From Oscillospiraceae bacterium (GTDB lineage: Bacteria; Bacillota; Clostridia; Oscillospirales; Ruminococcaceae), in the NCBI GenBank assembly GCA_003516865.1, contig DPBR01000070.1, positions 1 through 10,027 of the forward strand: a stretch of 10,027 bases of DNA, read 5' to 3'. This document shows positions 1 to 7,297 of this stretch, in pieces. A model generated the notes under the pieces. That model was not told the origin of the DNA. It searched no databases and was given only the letters and a program-made list of their open reading frames with translations. Both the position numbers and the translations under genes were made by a program. The stretch's first letter is position 1; each line of letters opens with the position of its first letter.

Positions 1-647
1 AGTTCGGCGGCGACGACCAGTGGGCGAATATGCTCGGCGGCACGGAGCTTATCCGCAAAAAGCTCGGCAAGGACGCTCACGCAATGACGATTACTCTGCT
101 CTTAAACTCCGAGGGCAAAAAAATGGGCAAGACCGAAAAGGGCGCGGTTTGGCTTGACGCGGAGAAAACATCGCCCTATGAGTTCTTCCAGTACTGGAGA
201 AACGTTGCGGACGCGGACGTGCTGAAATGCCTTAAAATGCTGACGTTCCTGCCGATTGAGGAAATTCAGGCAATGGAAGGCTGGGAAGGCTCTCAGCTCA
301 ACAAGGCGAAGGAAATTCTCGCGTTTGAGCTTACAAAGCTTGTTCACGGCGAGGAAGAAGCGAAAAAAGCGCTCGAGGGCGCGAAATCGCTCTTTGGCGG
401 CGCGGGAAACACCGATAATATGCCCACCGCGAGCGTTGAAGCCGCCGACGGCAAAATCGGAATACTCGACCTGCTTGTTTCGGCGAAGCTTGCTCCGTCA
501 AAGCGCGAAGCGAGAAATCTTGTCGCAGGAAAGGGTATCGCGGTTGACGACAGGACAATCGAGGACGCAAACGAGGTTATCGACATTACAAACGAGATTA
601 TCCTCCGCAAGGGAAAGAAAGTTTTCGTCAAGATAAAGAAAGCATAA
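1..647 (+). CDS. tyrS: Tyrosyl-tRNA synthetase, C-terminal part (5' end outside window)
   Basis: This enzyme activates tyrosine with ATP and charges tRNA-Tyr in the cytoplasm. The reading frame is open from position 3, so the gene starts outside the window; 214 residues are visible, about half of a usual TyrRS of roughly 400-420. The fragment opens with FGGDDQWAN, the tyrosine-binding-pocket motif of the class I Rossmann domain. The second class I signature, KMSKS, appears as KMGKT at about bases 120-134, followed by a typical EKGAVWLD stretch. Next comes the helical anticodon-recognition region, and the last 65 or so residues (GKIGILDLLVSAKLAPSKRE onward) form an S4-like RNA-binding domain with the usual SKREARNLV core. 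The HIGH motif lies outside the window. The gene ends in TAA and is followed after 20 bases by a strong hairpin terminator. Family assignment is very secure; full-length integrity cannot be judged here. Confidence 0.96.
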   Translation, partial: FGGDDQWANMLGGTELIRKKLGKDAHAMTITLLLNSEGKKMGKTEKGAVWLDAEKTSPYEFFQYWRNVADADVLKCLKMLTFLPIEEIQAMEGWEGSQLNKAKEILAFELTKLVHGEEEAKKALEGAKSLFGGAGNTDNMPTASVEAADGKIGILDLLVSAKLAPSKREARNLVAGKGIAVDDRTIEDANEVIDITNEIILRKGKKVFVKIKKA

Positions 648-667
648 GTTCGCCTCTAAAAAAGATA

Positions 668-700
668 CGCCCCCAAAAGTAAGACGCTTTTGGGGGCGTT
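668..700. terminator. Strong intrinsic terminator, probably bidirectional
   Basis: A perfect 12-bp inverted repeat, CGCCCCCAAAAG (668-679) with CTTTTGGGGGCG (687-698), encloses a 7-base loop. On the plus strand it lies 20 bases after the tyrS stop, with a short T tail. Read from the minus strand the stem is followed by TATC and then a run of Ts, because the plus strand has an A run at about 658-663. It therefore also fits as the terminator of the convergent 922-codon gene, whose stop is at 723. Confidence 0.9.
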
Positions 701-722
701 TCGCACTATCGCTTCAAAAATA

Positions 723-3491
723 TTACATCTTCATTCCGTCCATTGACATTGACTTTTCCGCCGCTTCGGGCTTATTGGCGAGCGCTGTGGGAGTGTTGTT
801 CTCAAACAGGTCGTTAAAGCTGATTCTCTCGTTGACGTTTTCTTTTCTTTCAATCGCGTTTATTGAAGTCTTGCGCGCGATTGCGTCATATTTTTCCAAG
901 AACGGAAGCTCTTTTTCCTTATCGGTCAGCACTTCATCGTATTTATCCATTGCGGTTTCAAGCTCGCGCATCTCGTTCTTGACGCCGTTATAATTTGAAT
1001 AATATCTCTCCGCTATGCCCTGATTTAACATTACATGAGTATCGTCGTTGATCATTACAAGGGAGAAATCCGGATTTTCCGACGGCAGATAGTACTTTGC
1101 AAAGGCTTCGCAGGCGTTATCTCCCAGATTTTTCGGAGTATCATTCACCAAGGATGAAAGAGCGCTGACCTCATAGCCTACCTTCTTATCGTCCAAATAA
1201 TCGGCGACAGTCCTCATATCATCGGAGTTATTGTAAAAGTAGCTTAATATTCCCTTTGCTTTTCCTGAGCAGTAAGCGAACTTTCCCTCGGGCTTGTCGG
1301 CTGTTAAAGCGTCTGTTTTTTCGCTGAGATACATATCGCTGCTCATATACTCCAGATAGGCTTCTAAGCAGCCCTGAAGTTTGATAAACGGCTGGATTTT
1401 GCCTGACGTGAAGCTGAAAACAGCTCCCGCGCGATCGGTAACTTTTTGCGCTTCTCCGTTTGTGGGAGCAATTTTGTTTTCTTTAAGCGTAGCATACGAC
1501 TGGCTGAAATCCATTGCCATCTTTCCCAAGGCGTATTGTTTGATAAAGTTATCTGTAAATTCCCGGTGATTGCTTGGATCAAGGCGCGTTATAGGCTGCT
1601 TGATAAGTGTGTCATAGCTGTTCGCGCATACCTTTTCTATATTCTGAACTCTGTCAAGGAGGTATCTGTTGTATGCATCTCTTGTAACATCGTTCTTTTC
1701 AACCTGAGATTTTTTTGCAAATTCATCGTAGCTCATTACCTTGACTTCGGAAATAAATTCCTTGCCTATTCTGCTGCGGAGATTCGCTCCGTCGGCGGAT
1801 TTATCGGTCAATTCTTCATAGGTGTAACCCTTTGACATACCGTACATAATCGCAAGGCTTGCGCGTGAAGAACTGCTATCCATACCCTGCAGGGCTTTTT
1901 GCTCAACGCCGTTATAATCGGTATATGTCAGATCGCTCAGGATTCCTTCGTTGATTTTTTCGAGTCTGTTCTTGTCATAGGCATTATACGCGCCTGAGAA
2001 GAAATCTAAATCCAACTTGGACATATTGTCGCTGTGACGTGCCAAAGCGTTTCTGATTTGTGCTACCTCGGCGCTTCTCCTTGCGGCGGAAACGGTCTTT
2101 GCGTTGGCGGGATCAATCTGATAATCTCTCTGCGCCTCGTTTGCCACCTTGACCTTATCCTTGAGAGTAACGACAAAGCCGAAAAGCTGCTTTAAAATCG
2201 TCCAAAAAGAACGTGTTTCGGTGTTCATGGACATATCGGTCTTTACCGGAACGATAGGTCCGTTTGTAAAGCCGCCGTGACCGTCTGGAACAAACTTGCA
2301 TACATCCAGCTTTGCGCCCTCCATTGCCTTTGCCGCAATTGCACACTTTGTGTCTGCGTTCTTCTTGATTTCATTGAACCGGAAGTTGAGAGTCGGCGTT
2401 TTAATTTCTTCGTTCCAGTTGACCGCCTTTCCGTCCACCAGAATGCCCATAGCTGGGTCTATGCCTGCCTTTTCAAGGGTTTTCAGCTCGTCGTCGGTGT
2501 AAAGCGCCTTGACCATACGGTCGATGTTTGTTTCGCCCCATTCGGTTTCGGTCGGAGAAAGATCGTTGCTCTTCTGCTTTTCCACAAAGCTCTCTGCGGT
2601 AAGATCCACAATAGGATTCTTGTCGAAAACAAGGTTTGCGGTTGTAACGTTTGGAGTTATATCCATATTTGCGTAGTTTTCGATTTTTGTAAAGCCTCTT
2701 ACCGAATTTTCAAAGGCTTCCTTTTCCGCAGGACCCATTTTCTTGTATATGTCCTTAATGGAAGCAAGGTCCCGTTCTTCTTCGGGGGTTGCCTTCTTAA
2801 ATGCGTCGCTTTTTTCGCCCTTGGCTATCTTAAGAATTTCCTCGGCGTTACCGTTTACAATCTCAAGAATATCCGTCATTGGCTGAGTCTGATTTACTCT
2901 TTTTTTGCCGTCGAAGCCTGTAAAAATATTCCTATCGGAGAAGGTACTCATCAGCACGTTTAACGTGTTTAACCTATCCTCCTGAGGAACATCGCCGTAG
3001 TGCAGATCGACGCATTTATTCGCAATAACCTTTTTCATGTCGCCGCTGATGTTTCTGTCGGACGCTTTAACTAAACCCCTGAACTCTCTGCTAACCTCCG
3101 CCGGAATTTCAAAATTCTCCTTAAGCTCGCTCATGCAAGCCTTGATTTCCTGAATCTGACCGTCCTTTACGCATTTTTCAAATTCCGGGAAAATGAAATG
3201 CCTTACGGCGATACCCATTGCTTTCTGAACAGGGTCTGCCATATTCTCAATAATCTTATCGAAACGGTTCATTGAGTTGATAAGCTGGAAATAGTTGCCG
3301 TTTCTTCCGACAAGATCGCTGGTTTTAAAGTCGTTGATTCTGTACGAATACAGGTTTCTGTTAGTATAGTAACGTTCTTTTACCTGTTCGTTCCAGCTTT
3401 TCTTTGAAAGCTTTTCAGCTTCATCGCCGTGTATAAAGCCGAGAGCTTCTCTGATAAATTCGTCGATATTTTTAACCTTTTTCTTTGCCAT
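723..3491 (-). CDS. Large uncharacterised 922-residue protein
   Basis: I do not recognise this protein or any catalytic motif in it. The start is well supported: GGAGGG at 3499-3504 sits 7 bases before the ATG, and the frame is open for 922 codons. There is no signal peptide, lipobox or convincing transmembrane helix, so it is probably soluble and cytoplasmic. It starts with a lysine cluster (MAKKKVKN). Most of it reads as polar, charged helix rich in Lys, Asp, Glu and Asn. The one conspicuous aromatic/hydrophobic patch is at residues 428-442 (SFWTILKQLFGFVVT), followed by a Lys-rich helix, and might separate two halves. The C-terminal tail is Met-rich (SMSMDGMKM). Parts of the gene look less GC-rich than its neighbours: I counted 22 of 60 G+C at 1021-1080 and at 1501-1560, against 32 of 60 at 5101-5160 and 8461-8520, although 2761-2820 also gives 32 of 60. 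It stands alone between tyrS and the ger operon, with its own promoter candidate and terminator. It could be an acquired gene or a lineage-specific structural or effector-type protein; the sequence does not decide. Confidence 0.88.
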   Translation of the reverse strand: MAKKKVKNIDEFIREALGFIHGDEAEKLSKKSWNEQVKERYYTNRNLYSYRINDFKTSDLVGRNGNYFQLINSMNRFDKIIENMADPVQKAMGIAVRHFIFPEFEKCVKDGQIQEIKACMSELKENFEIPAEVSREFRGLVKASDRNISGDMKKVIANKCVDLHYGDVPQEDRLNTLNVLMSTFSDRNIFTGFDGKKRVNQTQPMTDILEIVNGNAEEILKIAKGEKSDAFKKATPEEERDLASIKDIYKKMGPAEKEAFENSVRGFTKIENYANMDITPNVTTANLVFDKNPIVDLTAESFVEKQKSNDLSPTETEWGETNIDRMVKALYTDDELKTLEKAGIDPAMGILVDGKAVNWNEEIKTPTLNFRFNEIKKNADTKCAIAAKAMEGAKLDVCKFVPDGHGGFTNGPIVPVKTDMSMNTETRSFWTILKQLFGFVVTLKDKVKVANEAQRDYQIDPANAKTVSAARRSAEVAQIRNALARHSDNMSKLDLDFFSGAYNAYDKNRLEKINEGILSDLTYTDYNGVEQKALQGMDSSSSRASLAIMYGMSKGYTYEELTDKSADGANLRSRIGKEFISEVKVMSYDEFAKKSQVEKNDVTRDAYNRYLLDRVQNIEKVCANSYDTLIKQPITRLDPSNHREFTDNFIKQYALGKMAMDFSQSYATLKENKIAPTNGEAQKVTDRAGAVFSFTSGKIQPFIKLQGCLEAYLEYMSSDMYLSEKTDALTADKPEGKFAYCSGKAKGILSYFYNNSDDMRTVADYLDDKKVGYEVSALSSLVNDTPKNLGDNACEAFAKYYLPSENPDFSLVMINDDTHVMLNQGIAERYYSNYNGVKNEMRELETAMDKYDEVLTDKEKELPFLEKYDAIARKTSINAIERKENVNERISFNDLFENNTPTALANKPEAAEKSMSMDGMKM

Positions 3492-3536
3492 TTTTATGCC
3501 CTCCGTATGTTAGTGTTTGTTAATGTTTTCTGTCTG

Positions 3537-3565
3537 TTTATACGCAGGGAGAGGAAAAATGTTAC
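3537..3565 (-). promoter_or_regulatory. Candidate sigma-A-type promoter of the 922-codon gene
   Basis: Read on the minus strand, GTAACA (3560-3565) is followed by a 17-base spacer and TATAAA (3537-3542). That is 4 of 6 matches to TTGACA and 5 of 6 to TATAAT at ideal spacing. Transcription would start near 3530 and give a leader of about 38 bases containing the GGAGGG site. The -35 hexamer overlaps the first copy of a 12-bp tandem repeat. The evidence is pattern only. Confidence 0.35.
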
Positions 3566-3584
3566 AGATATTGTTACAGATATT
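3561..3584. repeat. Tandem 12-bp direct repeat (2 copies)
   Basis: GTTACAGATATT occurs twice back to back (3561-3572 and 3573-3584) with no mismatch. It lies between the MITE-like element and the 922-codon gene, and its gene-proximal end overlaps the candidate -35 hexamer. It could be a pair of binding sites one helical turn apart or a small replication-slippage duplication. Confidence 0.85.
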
Positions 3585-3589
3585 TTGAA

Positions 3590-3691
3590 GGTCATCTCTA
3601 AAAACCGGTTTGAAAGGGAAATTGCGGGCGCGCCGAAGCGGTCGGATTGTGCTATACGCATTTCACTCAAACAAGGTTTTTAGAGGTTGCC
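3590..3691. mobile_element. MITE-like element, about 102 bp, with terminal inverted repeats
   Basis: The left end GGTCATCTCTAAAAACC (3590-3606) pairs with the right end at 3675-3691, whose reverse complement is GGCAACCTCTAAAAACC. That is 14 of 17 matches, including 11 perfect consecutive bases (CTCTAAAAACC). The similarity continues inward across a 1-base indel to TTTGA. TTGAA directly flanks both ends (3585-3589 and 3692-3696), as expected of a 5-bp target-site duplication. No coding capacity is present, so the element would need a transposase from elsewhere. The interior contains a 10-bp palindrome AAACCGGTTT (3602-3611) overlapping the left end. It sits in the gap between gerC and the 922-codon gene. 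I do not assign it to an IS family. A folded RNA element is an alternative, but the flanking direct repeats favour a transposition footprint. Confidence 0.6.
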
Positions 3692-3704
3692 TTGAAACAA
3701 CAAC

Positions 3705-3726
3705 ATCTCCCGTTCCGCAAGGGGAT
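3705..3726 (-). terminator. Weak candidate terminator of the ger operon
   Basis: Read on the minus strand 14 bases past the gerC stop, ATCCCCTT-GCGG-AACGGGAGAT can fold into a short stem with two single-base bulges, followed by GTTGTTGTTTC. The stem is imperfect and the T tract is interrupted, so this is a tentative end for the gerC transcript. The neighbouring MITE-like inverted repeats could also stop transcription. Confidence 0.3.
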
Positions 3727-3740
3727 TACAACGAAATTTA

Positions 3741-4667
3741 TCAATAATCCACGCCTCTGACCGCTCTTATAAGCTCCCGAAGCGCAATTTCGCGCTCGTC
3801 GTCGGGAAGTTTGCCGCCGGTTCTGTTTCTGAATTTAGCCGAAACGCTCCACGAACGCGCGTAAATATCGTTCTCATCAGAGAACTTTATGGAGTACGCT
3901 TCACAGGTTTTCTCCTCATCTCTGAAGAAATAATTCAGAAAAACGTGGTCTGTTCTGCCGCTTTTGAGCAAAAGGCTAATCGTCTGCCTTTCGTCGAAGC
4001 TCCGCGTCAATTTGCCGTTATCGAGATAGCGCGCTCCCGAAAGAGCTGCGGTTTTCCCGTCCTCGGAGGAAGTCATTCCCCTGCCGTTTTCGGTTTCGGA
4101 GAACATCGGAATAAGCGAGGGACGCTCAGCCGCATAATCCGCGAAAATATCGAGCAGCGTTGTTTTCGGGGAAACGCCGAGTTCATACGCATTTTCAATC
4201 ATCGAAAGCGGTTTTTCCGCCGAGGTTATCCCCTCCGTGAACTGCAAATCCGTGAGAAATTCGGCGTTTTCCGCGCAGCACACAGGCATATTCAGGCTGC
4301 ATTTCAGGTCATAATAGAGCGTGTTGAGAGCGCCGTAAACGGTTTCTTCGGAAAAACCGCCGCCGAGAACAAGCAGCTTTGTTTCGCTCATATAGATTTT
4401 TTTGCCGTCGATAACGGAAATATCGTCGATTGCCGCAGCAAGCGTTTTTCCCGTACCGACAACCTTAATCACGTTTTCCTGCGAAGCGTCGATTGTATTC
4501 CCGCCCGAACCTCCGCTTGAAAAAAGCAGCGCCGAAACGCGGTATTCGCCGTCGTAATCAACCGCGCAAGCCTGAATTATAGCACGGTTTCCGAGGTCTG
4601 TCGGGTCGGCGCATCCCGAAAAAAGAGCAGCGGCAAGCACTGCCGCGCAAAGCAAAATTCTTCTCAT
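3741..4667 (-). CDS. gerC: Ger(x)C-family spore germination lipoprotein (short form)
   Basis: This is the C subunit of a GerA-type germinant receptor, a lipoprotein on the outer face of the inner spore membrane. The N-terminus has an RR start, a hydrophobic stretch and LFSGC at residues 15-19, a lipobox with Phe rather than Leu at position -3; Cys19 would be lipidated. Directly after it, ADPTDLGNRAIIQACAVDYD matches the family's opening (Cys-x-D-x-x-x-L-x-x-x-A-I, then an Asp-rich strand). A later segment, SLIPMF through SGARYLDNGKLTRSFDERQT, matches the middle domain ('...G.a.f..gklvg.l...et'). It has 308 residues against roughly 370-400 in most relatives, and the loss appears to be in the C-terminal domain. 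It is the last gene of the operon, starting 12 bases after the gerB stop, with AAAGG as a modest ribosome binding site. The specific Bacillus paralogue (GerAC, GerBC or GerKC) cannot be told. Confidence 0.88.
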   Translation of the reverse strand: MRRILLCAAVLAAALFSGCADPTDLGNRAIIQACAVDYDGEYRVSALLFSSGGSGGNTIDASQENVIKVVGTGKTLAAAIDDISVIDGKKIYMSETKLLVLGGGFSEETVYGALNTLYYDLKCSLNMPVCCAENAEFLTDLQFTEGITSAEKPLSMIENAYELGVSPKTTLLDIFADYAAERPSLIPMFSETENGRGMTSSEDGKTAALSGARYLDNGKLTRSFDERQTISLLLKSGRTDHVFLNYFFRDEEKTCEAYSIKFSDENDIYARSWSVSAKFRNRTGGKLPDDEREIALRELIRAVRGVDY

Positions 4668-4679
4668 ATATGAAGCCTT

Positions 4680-5600
4680 TCAACCCACAGAACGGTTTTC
4701 TTTCCGTTGAATGGCGGCGCGTTTCACCGTCATAATCACGTTCCAAGCGGAGAGCAGCATAAGCCCGCTTCTGAACGCCGCGCAAAGTCCCCAGACCGCC
4801 GCGGAAATGCCGTCAAGCCGCTTGAAAAGAGCGATATCCGACAGCGAAGCCGCCGCGATAAACGGGTATTCCGTAAGCGGGTACATTTCGCGGAGTATCA
4901 GATAATTCACCGCGCAGATTGCCGATGAAGCGAGCGTCGAAATCAGCGCAAACCAAAGCACGACGTTTCCCGCGCATTTCGGCTTGTCGTCGCGGTTGAC
5001 ATAGGGCAAAAGCGCCGCGAAAACGAGATATTCACCGCCGTTTGAGAAGCAGCGCAAAACGTCCCCAAAGAACGTGCCGAAACTGCCCTCGTTCCAAAGC
5101 GGCGTGATTTTCGCATACGGAATATCGGCAAGAAAAACCGCAGCCGTGATAATCGCCGCCGCAATCAGAAACAGCACTCCGGACCGCGCGAGCGCTTCAA
5201 CGCCCATATAAGCCGCATAAACCGTGAAAACAAGCCCCGCCGCAAACACAGTCCAAGACGCTCCGCCGCCGACGAGATTTTTGAACGCAAAATTCGTTCC
5301 GTGAATAAGGGATTTCGCCGCCGCGCCCATGAGAAGAATTGCCGCGAAAATCGCCGAAATCCAGCCCCACGCCCTGTTTTTCGTATACAAATAGCGGTGA
5401 AAATTGTCCTTTCCGAACGCGAAATAAATCAGCGGCGAAGCGAGCGCAAGCCGCGCAATTTCCGTAACAGCAATCACCGCGAGCGCTTCTGCGGCGCCGT
5501 TTGGAGCGGGAGGCGGCGCAATCGCGTCCATGGTTATCCGCGAGAGAAACATTATACAAAAGAGCTGCTGCGCGCTTATTTTGGGGAAATTTCTCGTCAT
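4680..5600 (-). CDS. gerB: GerAB-family germinant receptor membrane subunit (short form)
   Basis: This is the B subunit of a GerA-type receptor, an amino-acid-permease-like (APC superfamily) membrane protein thought to bind the germinant in the inner spore membrane. Evidence is the N-terminal ISAQQLFCIMFLSR (family: 'isarQlf...'), and the middle stretch from PLWNEGSFGTFFGDVL through GGEYLVFAALLPYV, which corresponds to the conserved 'fgE....l.llPyv' segment. The EYPFIAAASLSDIALFKRLD segment before the last helix is also typical. About eight hydrophobic segments are visible (around residues 9-28, 36-62, 78-98, 115-137, 141-160, 187-201, 211-236 and 262-292). The protein ends at residue 306 soon after the RLDGISAAVW helix, whereas usual members have about 360 residues and ten helices, so the last two helices seem to be missing. 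The start ATG overlaps the stop of the small upstream gene (ATGA), which suggests translational coupling. Confidence 0.88.
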   Translation of the reverse strand: MTRNFPKISAQQLFCIMFLSRITMDAIAPPPAPNGAAEALAVIAVTEIARLALASPLIYFAFGKDNFHRYLYTKNRAWGWISAIFAAILLMGAAAKSLIHGTNFAFKNLVGGGASWTVFAAGLVFTVYAAYMGVEALARSGVLFLIAAAIITAAVFLADIPYAKITPLWNEGSFGTFFGDVLRCFSNGGEYLVFAALLPYVNRDDKPKCAGNVVLWFALISTLASSAICAVNYLILREMYPLTEYPFIAAASLSDIALFKRLDGISAAVWGLCAAFRSGLMLLSAWNVIMTVKRAAIQRKENRSVG

Positions 5601-5746
5601 AACGATTCGTCCCCGCGCCTTTTGCCGTGAACATTAAGCTCCGTTATTACCGCAAACGGAAGCGCAAGCTCCGACAAATATTCCTCCTGAGGCAGCGTTC
5701 CGCTTGTCGGCACGACAACTTCGGGGATTTCGGGTATTTTATCCAT
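5597..5746 (-). CDS. Small 49-residue protein inside the ger operon
   Basis: A 49-codon frame, MDKIPEIPEVVVPTSGTLPQ and onward to GKRRGDESL, lies between gerA and gerB. An AGGAG-type ribosome binding site (GAGGAGAAAAT before the ATG) supports the start, which lies 21 bases after the gerA stop. Its TGA overlaps the gerB ATG by four bases (ATGA), the arrangement expected of a translated, coupled gene. The peptide is soluble-looking: a Pro-rich start, a central LPQEEYLSELALPFAVITEL segment and a basic-acidic tail. It has no transmembrane helix, so it is unlike the two-helix 'D' subunits described for some Bacillus germinant receptors. I recognise no family. It may be a receptor accessory peptide or mainly a coupling leader for gerB. 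A second strong Shine-Dalgarno-like AGGAGG (5683-5688) inside it precedes an in-frame TTG at 5675-5677, which could give a 26-residue form. Confidence 0.6.
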   Translation of the reverse strand: MDKIPEIPEVVVPTSGTLPQEEYLSELALPFAVITELNVHGKRRGDESL

Positions 5747-5767
5747 ATTTTCTCCTCATTTCCGAGT

Positions 5768-7252
5768 TTATTTCTTGACATTTGCGCCGTTAAGCGACTG
5801 AACCGTCACATCGCTGTCCGCCATCTTCTTCCAATCGGAACGCACGAGCATATCCCTGAGCGCTTTCGGCGTGAACGGGGAAATCGGTGCCATATAAGGT
5901 ATACCGTAAGTTGAAAGCGAGCACATCTTTATCACGACCGCGCCCGCCGCGAGAAGCAGACCGAACAGCCCGAAAAATCCTCCCGCGATGATATACATAA
6001 AGCGCAGAATAACGATTTTTTCGTACATTGTCGGAACGACGAAGCTGCAAAGTCCCGAAAGCGCCACGATAAGCACCATCGGCGCTCCGACAAGCCCCGC
6101 AGAAACCGTGATATCGCCGATTACAAGCCCTCCGACAACGCCGATTGCGTGACCGATAGGGCGCGGCAGGCGAATACCCGCTTCGCGCAGAATTTCGTAC
6201 ATAAAGTGAATGAAAAGGCACTCGACCATAAGCGAAAACGGCGCTGTCTGCTCGGCGGCGGCGAGGTTCAGGATAAGCGACGACGGCAGCATTTCGGGAT
6301 TATACGAGGCAATCGCGACGTATGCTCCGGGGAGAAAAAGCGTGATTAGATAGGCGCAGAGCCGCACAGTTCTGATGAAAAACGCGTAAAAAGGCTTCTG
6401 CGTGTAATCGTCAAGGGTCTGAAAACTCTCGATAAACAAGTGCGGAACGACAAGCGCGAACGGCGTTCCGTCAACGAGAATACCTATTCTGCCCTCGTAA
6501 AGCTTCGCGGCGAACACGTCTGGGCGTTCGCAGGTTGCACATTCCGAGAAAAACCAGCCGCCGTCCCCCTCAAGATACGGTTGAATATAACCGCTTTCGA
6601 GAATGGTATTCAGCTTCACGGATTTGAGGCGTTTCTTCACGTTTTTGAGGAGTTTCGGCGAAACCTTGTCCGAAATATAGCATATACAGATATCTGTATT
6701 GCTTCGGTCGCCGAGCGGCGAAAGCTCGAAAACAAGCGTTGGGGATTTAATTCTGCGGCGGATAAGCGCCATATTCGTCCTGATAACCTCGACAAAGCCC
6801 TCCCGCGAACCGCGGACGTTCAGGTCCGAGGACGGCTCGTCGATACCGCGCGATTTGTACCCCTGAACGCCTATTCCGATTGCCCTCGCGCAGCCGTCTA
6901 CAAGAATTATGGCAAATCCGGACTGAAGCTTCAGCGTAAGGTCGCCGAGATTTTTTATGTCAAGCTGCTCTGCGGCGATAAGAAAAACGTCGAAAAAGCT
7001 CGACATAAGCGCGTCCGGCGAGAGAATACGGCTGTTTTCCTCGCTGTTGAGCTTCGGGTAAACAAGCTGAGCGAGCGTGTCCGTTGAAGCCATTCCCTCA
7101 CAGGTGACAACGGCGATTTTGTTTCCGCAGACAAAGCCATTTTTGATGATGACGTCAGAAGAATTTTCGGTGAATTTCAGCAAATTCGCGAGATTTTCGT
7201 CAAGCGAACGGCTTATGGGCGTATTTTCGGCGGGAATTTTCTGTTCTTCCAT
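5768..7252 (-). CDS. gerA: GerA-family germinant receptor A subunit
   Basis: This is the A subunit of a spore germinant receptor, an inner-spore-membrane protein that works with the B and C subunits to start germination. Its 494 residues are the normal family length. Residues 1-285 form the soluble N-terminal part, with the conserved QGYKSRGIDEP (130-140), RGSREGF (147-153) and EGRIGILVDGTPFALVVPHLF (about 253-273, in two adjoining motifs). The C-terminal membrane part runs from about 288 to 443, with hydrophobic segments near 293-315, 325-352, 366-404 and 413-442, including the family motif LPRPIGHAIGVVGGLVIGD (362-380). It ends with the typical PYMAPISPF (452-460) and a cytoplasmic tail. 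The ATG has an excellent GGAGGAG site (7258-7264) five bases upstream. It is the first gene of a minus-strand operon with the 49-codon gene, gerB and gerC. Forespore sigma-G control is expected from the family, but I found no convincing sigma-G promoter. Confidence 0.95.
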   Translation of the reverse strand: MEEQKIPAENTPISRSLDENLANLLKFTENSSDVIIKNGFVCGNKIAVVTCEGMASTDTLAQLVYPKLNSEENSRILSPDALMSSFFDVFLIAAEQLDIKNLGDLTLKLQSGFAIILVDGCARAIGIGVQGYKSRGIDEPSSDLNVRGSREGFVEVIRTNMALIRRRIKSPTLVFELSPLGDRSNTDICICYISDKVSPKLLKNVKKRLKSVKLNTILESGYIQPYLEGDGGWFFSECATCERPDVFAAKLYEGRIGILVDGTPFALVVPHLFIESFQTLDDYTQKPFYAFFIRTVRLCAYLITLFLPGAYVAIASYNPEMLPSSLILNLAAAEQTAPFSLMVECLFIHFMYEILREAGIRLPRPIGHAIGVVGGLVIGDITVSAGLVGAPMVLIVALSGLCSFVVPTMYEKIVILRFMYIIAGGFFGLFGLLLAAGAVVIKMCSLSTYGIPYMAPISPFTPKALRDMLVRSDWKKMADSDVTVQSLNGANVKK

Positions 7253-7297
7253 TTCTGCTCCTCCGGATTTTTTTCAACATTATTTTCTCACATAGCC

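Noticed and set aside
256..636. A 126-codon Arg/Ser-rich frame overlapping tyrS
   Set aside because: It is a different frame of the secure tyrS coding sequence, with low-complexity composition and no family resemblance.
2277..2963. A 228-codon plus-strand frame antisense to the 922-codon gene
   Set aside because: It lies wholly inside a well-supported minus-strand gene, has no good ribosome binding site, and has an odd Cys/Phe-rich composition typical of an antisense shadow.
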